Below are positions 5,427 through 9,439 of a DNA stretch of 9,439 nucleotides, one piece after another. Made by a program: the position numbers and the translations under genes. This stretch comes from Paludibacteraceae bacterium. Lineage in GTDB: Bacteria > Bacteroidota > Bacteroidia > Bacteroidales > Paludibacteraceae. The DNA lies in assembly GCA_017542915.1 (NCBI GenBank), contig JAFXWI010000034.1, forward strand, positions 1 through 9,439, read 5' to 3'. The first letter of the stretch is position 1. Each line of letters begins with the position of its first letter. Under the pieces are notes generated by a model. The model worked only from the letters and a program-made list of their open reading frames with translations, did not search any database and had not been told where the DNA came from.

Positions 5427-6457
5427 TGAGGGGTCTCGTCATCAAATCAACGGGTAGCAGTTACATCGTCCGTTTGGACGATGGTACGAATGTGGAGTGC
5501 CGTATCAAAGGCAACTTCCGCATTCGTGGTATCCGATCCACTAATCCCGTCGCCGTCGGAGACTATGTGAATGTACAAAGGGACAAGGTACAATGTACAA
5601 AGGAAGACGGGAATAGCGTCTATTGGATAACCGATGTGGAGGAGCGGAGGAACTATATCATCCGCAAATCAACAAACCTCAGCAAGGAGAGCCATATTCT
5701 CGCGGCAAACATTGACCAAGTGGCACTCATCGTTACCGTCAATCATCCGGTGACGAGTACCACTTTTATTGATCGTTTCTTAGCTACCTGCGAGGCCTAT
5801 CGCGTGCGCGCGATCCTTATATTTAATAAGATTGACCTTCTCACGGACGAAGAACTCGCACAACTCGCCGACCTCCGCGCGCTCTACGAATCCATCGGCT
5901 ACGAGACCCTCGCACTCTCCGCCCTTGATCTCAACAGCGCAACCTCAAACAGCGAAGCTTCAAACAGCGAAGCTTCAAACGCACGAAGTGCAATAAACTC
6001 CTTATTTGCAGGCAAGGTAACCCTGCTCTCCGGCAACTCGGGTGTCGGTAAAAGTACGCTTCTTAATGCCCTCTTCGGGCGCGAACTCACGCGCACCGGA
6101 AAGATCTCCGATGCTCACGACAAAGGAATGCACACCACCACTTTCTCCGAGATGTATTTCTTAAATGAAATGTCAAATGCCAAATGTCAAATCTCAAATA
6201 TCAACACAGGAGCGTTGATTGATACTCCGGGTATCAAAGGCTTCGGGACGATTGATTTTGAGCGCGAAGAGGTGAGTCATTTCTTCCCCGAGATCTTCCG
6301 CGCGTCCCAAGAATGCCGTTTCTCCAACTGCACGCACACCAACGAACCGGGATGCGCAGTGCAGCAAAAAATTATAACGGGAGACATCGCTATCTCCCGC
6401 TATGAATCCTATCTGTCGATTCTCGACGATACTACAGAAGGAAAGTATCGAGCGTAG
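5426..6457 (+). CDS. rsgA: Ribosome small-subunit biogenesis GTPase RsgA (343 aa)
   Basis: A circularly permuted GTPase acting late in 30S assembly. An N-terminal OB-fold (about 1-80) is followed by the G domain in permuted order: NKID (G4, 134-137), GNSGVGKST (G1, 203-211), the HTTTFSEM switch, DTPG (G3, 266-269). The C-terminal zinc knob has Cys297, Cys302, His304 and Cys310. The GTG start at 5426 overlaps the frr stop by one base and gives the expected N-terminus (MRGLVIKSTGS). The protein is about 30 aa longer than the roughly 310 aa I expect for Bacteroidota RsgA. The excess sits in three repeat-derived loops: residues 49-60, about 171-188 and about 246-261. All catalytic and zinc-binding motifs are intact, so the protein should be functional. 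Its 3' end overlaps korB on the other strand. Confidence 0.96.
   Translation: MRGLVIKSTGSSYIVRLDDGTNVECRIKGNFRIRGIRSTNPVAVGDYVNVQRDKVQCTKEDGNSVYWITDVEERRNYIIRKSTNLSKESHILAANIDQVALIVTVNHPVTSTTFIDRFLATCEAYRVRAILIFNKIDLLTDEELAQLADLRALYESIGYETLALSALDLNSATSNSEASNSEASNARSAINSLFAGKVTLLSGNSGVGKSTLLNALFGRELTRTGKISDAHDKGMHTTTFSEMYFLNEMSNAKCQISNINTGALIDTPGIKGFGTIDFEREEVSHFFPEIFRASQECRFSNCTHTNEPGCAVQQKIITGDIAISRYESYLSILDDTTEGKYRA
5570..5604 (+). repeat. 35-nt repeat element copy 1, inside rsgA
   Basis: This 35-nt stretch, built from TGTACAA/GGTACAA-type heptamers, matches 33 of 35 bases of the copy inside korB (6583-6617, opposite strand). In rsgA it encodes residues 49-59, NVQRDKVQCTK, in a loop of the OB-fold. 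From memory, other Bacteroidota RsgA proteins are about 8 residues shorter at this point. Confidence 0.85.
5945..5980 (+). repeat. 15-bp in-frame repeat (SNSEA) inside rsgA
   Basis: TCAAACAGCGAAGCT occurs twice in tandem (5945-5959 and 5960-5974), with the start of a third copy at 5975-5980. The unit is five codons and encodes SNSEA (residues 174-183), then SNA. It lies between the G4 and G1 motifs, where the family has a shorter linker. The core CAGCGAAGCT also occurs in the spacer before pyrH. Confidence 0.88.
6173..6200 (+). repeat. Heptamer tandem repeat, TCAAATG type, inside rsgA
   Basis: Four consecutive units: TCAAATG, CCAAATG, TCAAATC and TCAAATA. They encode roughly MSNAKCQISNI (residues 249-259), between the HTTTFSEM switch and the DTPG motif, where relatives have only a short turn. 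The same units fill the korA/korB junction at 7481-7515. Confidence 0.88.
6422..6452. other. Imperfect hairpin in the rsgA/korB tail-to-tail overlap
   Basis: CTCGA (6422-6426) and TACT (6430-6433), separated by a 3-nt bulge, pair with AGTATCGAG (6444-6452) around a 10-nt loop. The symmetry makes it available in transcripts of both strands. It lies inside both coding ends and has no T run, so a terminator role is possible but weakly supported. Confidence 0.4.
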
Positions 6458-7475
6458 TTGTCAGCTCATCAAAAGTCTTTGCTTTCGCTTTCTCGCGAAC
6501 CGCAGCAATCTGCTTATTCACCGCCTCGTTATAGGTCTCCGCCTCCACGCTACGGATCACACCTAAAGCAATCGGCAGCTCATCCTTTGTACATTGTACA
6601 TTGTCCATTTGTACATTGAGATACCTGTCTTGTCCCATGAGCGCCAAGAGACGATGCAGCGTCGGGTCGGCTTGTGTCGCATCGTGGGTCAAGACACGCG
6701 GATCGTCCGCAGGCACCACGATGATCTTCGGCACAAAGGTCTGCGGGTCAATCTCCACCGCCAAACCTTTATCTTTGTTTGCACCGAAAATCATCTTCTC
6801 GCCGTGTTTCAAGATGATACTATGCTCGGCGCGTTGCTCGCGATCAGCTATCCACGCGTGCGTGCCGTTATTGAAGATCACGTAGTTCACCAGACACTCC
6901 ACTACCGAGCAGCCTTTATGTTGCTGTGCCGCCACGAGACAATCAACCGTAGTCGGCATATCGACATCCAGCGTGCGGGCAAAGAACGTACCGCCTGCTC
7001 CTAAGACGAGTTGTGCCGGAACGAAAGGACGCTCTACAGTCCCGAACGGGGAGGACTTACTGACAAAACCCTTCGGACTCGTCGGCGAATACTGACCTTT
7101 GGTCAGACCGTAGATGCGGTTGTTGAACAGGCATACGTTGAGATCTACATTTCGCCGAATCTCATGAATGAAATGGTTACCGCCGATAGCGAGACAGTCA
7201 CCGTCACCGCTCATCTGCCAAACGGTCAGTTCGGGATGCGCCGTCTTGACACCGGTCGCGATCGCACCGCCGCGACCATGGATCGTATTAAAACCGTACG
7301 TGTTCAGATAGTGCGGCATACGGCTTGAACAACCGATACCGGAGATCACTGCCACCTCGTGGGTCGGAACACCTATCTGCGCCATCGCTTTCTGCAGCGC
7401 CATACAAATCGCGTGATCGCCGCAACCCGGGCAGAAACGTACATATTGATCAGATTTAAATTGAGATGCTTCCAT
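6432..7475 (-). CDS. korB: 2-oxoacid:ferredoxin oxidoreductase, beta (thiamine-binding) subunit (347 aa)
   Basis: The catalytic thiamine diphosphate subunit, working with KorA in CoA-dependent oxidative decarboxylation of a 2-oxoacid, most likely 2-oxoglutarate to succinyl-CoA, with ferredoxin as electron carrier. The ATG at 7475 (MEASQFK) is chosen; the open frame extends to a TTG at 7484 inside a heptamer array, which is less likely. CPGC (Cys15, Cys18) and GIGC (Cys49) supply three [4Fe-4S] ligands. SGDGD, followed later by LFNNRIYGLTKGQYSPTS, is the thiamine-diphosphate/Mg2+ motif. The fourth cluster ligand, expected as QNC-x-x-F-N, reads VNYVIFN here (Tyr198). Residues 287-297 (NVQMDNVQCTK) derive from a 35-nt repeat also present in rsgA. 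It follows korA by 33 nt, and its 3' end overlaps rsgA by 26 bp. Confidence 0.94.
   Translation of the reverse strand: MEASQFKSDQYVRFCPGCGDHAICMALQKAMAQIGVPTHEVAVISGIGCSSRMPHYLNTYGFNTIHGRGGAIATGVKTAHPELTVWQMSGDGDCLAIGGNHFIHEIRRNVDLNVCLFNNRIYGLTKGQYSPTSPKGFVSKSSPFGTVERPFVPAQLVLGAGGTFFARTLDVDMPTTVDCLVAAQQHKGCSVVECLVNYVIFNNGTHAWIADREQRAEHSIILKHGEKMIFGANKDKGLAVEIDPQTFVPKIIVVPADDPRVLTHDATQADPTLHRLLALMGQDRYLNVQMDNVQCTKDELPIALGVIRSVEAETYNEAVNKQIAAVREKAKAKTFDELTTTLDTFLL
6583..6617 (-). repeat. 35-nt repeat element copy 2, inside korB
   Basis: The minus-strand reading matches the rsgA copy (5570-5604) at 33 of 35 bases. It contains TTGTACA units at 6587-6593, 6594-6600 and 6609-6615, with TTGTCCA at 6601-6607 (written on the + strand). 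It encodes KorB residues 287-297, NVQMDNVQCTK, in the C-terminal region away from the cofactor motifs. Confidence 0.85.
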
Positions 7476-7480
7476 AATTT

Positions 7481-7515
7481 TCAAATTTCAAATGTCAAAT
7501 TTCAAATCTCAAATC
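7481..7515 (-). repeat. Heptamer tandem repeat, TCAAATT type, at the korA-korB junction
   Basis: Five consecutive units on the + strand: TCAAATT, TCAAATG, TCAAATT, TCAAATC and TCAAATC. The array fills the korA-korB spacer. The korA stop codon (TGA, complement of 7509-7511) and its last Ile codon are written by the final unit, so the repeat sets the korA C-terminus. Confidence 0.92.
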
Positions 7516-9404
7516 GCTGTTTGCGCGTAGCGCACGATGCGTTCAACAGCAAAAGGCTGTCCTTGAATCTCGTTGTACTGCTCGATCTTCAGATCCGGGA
7601 ACTGCGCACGCAAGTACGCTGCAAACTGACCTGTGTTCAGTTCACAAACGATGATACGTTTGTATTGGCTGAGCACCTCGCGTGTGTTCTTCGGCAGCGG
7701 GCATATATAATTGAAATGCGCCAAATCGCAGCCTAACTCATTCGCTGCTGCGTGCAGATGACCTTCCGTACTACCCCAGCCCACGAGCAAAACACCATTT
7801 GCACCATTGAGCGGCTTTGCCGCGCTCATTCCATCATTTCCATTAATTACTTTCAACTCAGGAATGGTATTGGCAATCTGTTCGATTTTATGCTTGCGGG
7901 CAAGAACCATCTGCTCGTGGTTCTCGGGGTTCGTGGAGATGGTTCCTTTGGTCGCATCGCGTTCCAGACCGATGTTACGATGCTCGTAGCCCTCCATTCC
8001 CGGGTACGCCCAATAACGCACACCGCGCTCGTCACGCAACGCGGGGTTATAATGTCCCTTCAGCTCCTCAGGCACACTCTGCGGCTTGATCTCCGGCAGT
8101 TCCGCCAATTTCGGTATCCGCCACAAGGCTGATCCGTTCGCCAAATAGGTATCTGTCAATAAAATAACCGGCGTCATATTCTCCAGAGCGATTTTACATG
8201 CCTCGTACGCATAATCGAAGCAGTTAGCGCTGCTCGAAGCGGCAATCACCACCGCCGGACACTCACCGTTACGCCCATAGAGAGCCTGCAGCAAGTCCGT
8301 CTGTTCGGTCTTCGTCGGCAGTCCCGTACTCGGTCCACCGCGCTGCACATCGATCACCACCAACGGCAACTCAGCCATCACTGCCAAACCGATCGCTTCG
8401 GATTTGAGGCTCAGACCCGGACCGGAAGTCGAGGTACAAGCGAGGTCTCCGGCGAAAGCTGCACCGATAGCCGTACAAACACCGGCAATCTCGTCCTCCG
8501 CCTGCACAGTCATGACGTTCATATCTTTGCGTGCTGCTAACTCATGGAGTATATCCGTAGCAGGGGTGATCGGGTACGAACCCAAGAACAGTTTCTTTCC
8601 GGCTTTCTCTGCCGCCGCAATCAAACCCCACGCTGTCGCTTTGTTACCCGCAATCGAAGTATAATGTCCTGCGGGCATACCCGCTTCACGAGATGTTAAT
8701 TGTTCATTATTAATTATTAATTGACTAATGGCGAGGTTCTGACCGTAGTTATAACCGTCCACTATCACTTTCGCGTTCGGAGCTACTAACGCCGGTTTCT
8801 TCTTGAACTTCTCTTCCAAGAGATGGATTGCTTTCTCCATCGGTTCGTCAAACAGCCAATAGATCAGCCCCAAGGCGAACATATTCCGGCATTTGAGCAC
8901 GGACTTATTGTCCATGCCGCTGTCTTTGAGTGCCTCTTTGGTCAGCGTCGTCAGCGCCACCGACACGATCTGCACACTCTCCGGAAGCCCCAATTCCGTG
9001 AAGGGGTTATCCGTGTGATAGAGGGCTTTCTCCAAGTCCTTGTCCGTCAACGAGTCGGTGTCCACGATCACGATGGCGTTGCGATGGAACAGAGAGAACG
9101 CCTCATCAAAATGCGCCTGCGGATGATTGAAATGCGAACCTAACGCACACACTTTCAATGCCGCCGCATTCATCGCTACGACCACATCCGCTTTGTCACC
9201 CGAGGTATACACCTCACTACCCAGCTCTACTTGGAAAGCACTCACGCCGCCTAATGTACCTTGCGGCGCACGAATCTCTGCCGGAAAATCCGGCAAAGTG
9301 GAGATCTCATGACCCATTTCCGCAGCCAATTGGGCAAACATGTTACCTGTCAGCTGCATGCCGTCGCCCGAATCTCCGCAAAATCGAACTACAATATGTT
9401 TCAC
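7509..9404 (-). CDS. korA: 2-oxoacid:ferredoxin oxidoreductase, fused gamma-alpha subunit (about 631 aa)
   Basis: Partner of KorB. Domains in order: an N-terminal gamma domain (about 1-190) opened by RFCGDSGDGMQLTG, then the alpha pyrimidine-binding domain with YPITP (277-281), AEDEIAGV, STSGPGLSLKSEAIG and QRGGPSTGLPTKTEQ, then a C-terminal domain with VLLVGWGSTEGHL. These motifs fit the 2-oxoglutarate/2-oxoacid branch better than pyruvate:ferredoxin oxidoreductase. The frame is open to a TTG at 9434, but that codon overlaps the -7 promoter box. The first sensible start after it is the GTG at 9404, giving MKHIVVRFCGDSGDG, as expected for the family. Residues 228-237 come from a heptamer array. 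korA leads the korA-korB operon. The promoter directly upstream leaves no room for a co-transcribed small ferredoxin subunit. Confidence 0.93.
   Translation of the reverse strand: MKHIVVRFCGDSGDGMQLTGNMFAQLAAEMGHEISTLPDFPAEIRAPQGTLGGVSAFQVELGSEVYTSGDKADVVVAMNAAALKVCALGSHFNHPQAHFDEAFSLFHRNAIVIVDTDSLTDKDLEKALYHTDNPFTELGLPESVQIVSVALTTLTKEALKDSGMDNKSVLKCRNMFALGLIYWLFDEPMEKAIHLLEEKFKKKPALVAPNAKVIVDGYNYGQNLAISQLIINNEQLTSREAGMPAGHYTSIAGNKATAWGLIAAAEKAGKKLFLGSYPITPATDILHELAARKDMNVMTVQAEDEIAGVCTAIGAAFAGDLACTSTSGPGLSLKSEAIGLAVMAELPLVVIDVQRGGPSTGLPTKTEQTDLLQALYGRNGECPAVVIAASSSANCFDYAYEACKIALENMTPVILLTDTYLANGSALWRIPKLAELPEIKPQSVPEELKGHYNPALRDERGVRYWAYPGMEGYEHRNIGLERDATKGTISTNPENHEQMVLARKHKIEQIANTIPELKVINGNDGMSAAKPLNGANGVLLVGWGSTEGHLHAAANELGCDLAHFNYICPLPKNTREVLSQYKRIIVCELNTGQFAAYLRAQFPDLKIEQYNEIQGQPFAVERIVRYAQTAI
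8695..8722 (-). repeat. Heptamer tandem repeat, AATTAAT type, inside korA
   Basis: In the korA sense direction: AATTAAT, AATTAAT, AATGAAC and AATTAAC. The units encode QLIINNEQLT (residues 228-237), in the linker between the gamma domain and the alpha YPITP domain. The composition (A+T only apart from two bases) contrasts sharply with the flanking GC-richer coding sequence. Confidence 0.88.
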
Positions 9405-9431
9405 TTCTGGTATTAAATTGATTTGTGGCTG

Positions 9432-9439
9432 CAAAGGTA
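9432..9439 (-). promoter_or_regulatory. Bacteroidota -7 box for korA-korB
   Basis: On the minus strand the last eight bases read TACCTTTG, an exact TAnnTTTG match. Transcription would start around 9424-9426, giving a roughly 20-nt leader before the GTG at 9404. The -33 element would lie outside the window and cannot be checked. Confidence 0.7.

Noticed and set aside
5945..5980. Site-specific recombination or attachment site in the rsgA SNSEA repeat
   Set aside because: It is a simple tandem repeat in frame, with no integrase and no mobile-element cargo on either side.
7011..7328. Plus-strand open frames within the korA and korB region (for example 6594-7004, 7011-7328, 7752-8132)
   Set aside because: They are antisense shadows of well-supported korA and korB, with Arg/His-rich translations and no recognisable motif.

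Overview
The window looks like a chromosomal segment of an anaerobic Bacteroidota (Bacteroidales-like) bacterium. Evidence: three matches to the Bacteroidota -7 promoter box TAnnTTTG; a run of lipoproteins whose lipidated Cys is followed by KKDK; weak or absent Shine-Dalgarno sites; and a two-gene 2-oxoacid:ferredoxin oxidoreductase typical of anaerobes in this phylum. Genus and species cannot be read from the sequence.

Layout. 1-374: heptamer repeats, one doubtful small ORF, a 21-bp-period direct repeat and a promoter. 375-2485: three tandem + strand lipoprotein genes with nearly identical signal-peptide DNA and divergent mature domains, ending in a structured 3' region and a strong terminator (2558-2588). 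2633-6457: a + strand housekeeping operon from a clear promoter: tpiA (glycolysis), a gamma-carbonic-anhydrase-like gene, pyrH (UMP kinase), frr (ribosome recycling factor) and rsgA (30S-assembly GTPase). 6432-9404: the opposing korA-korB operon (2-oxoacid, probably 2-oxoglutarate, oxidoreductase), whose promoter lies at the right edge of the window. The rsgA and korB 3' ends overlap tail to tail by 26 bp.

The most unusual feature is a set of short tandem repeats, mostly with a 7-bp period, scattered through spacers and also inside conserved genes. rsgA carries three apparent in-frame insertions, and korA and korB each carry one. One 35-nt element occurs in both rsgA and korB (33/35 identical), is read in the same frame in both, and gives nearly the same peptide (NVQ-x-D-x-VQCTK) in unrelated proteins. 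This resembles protein-invading repeat elements and is the best candidate here for something undescribed. A second point is a Tyr in KorB where the fourth iron-sulfur-cluster Cys is expected.

No rRNA, tRNA, CRISPR array, transposase, phage gene or defence system was seen. Family comparisons are from memory; no search was run.
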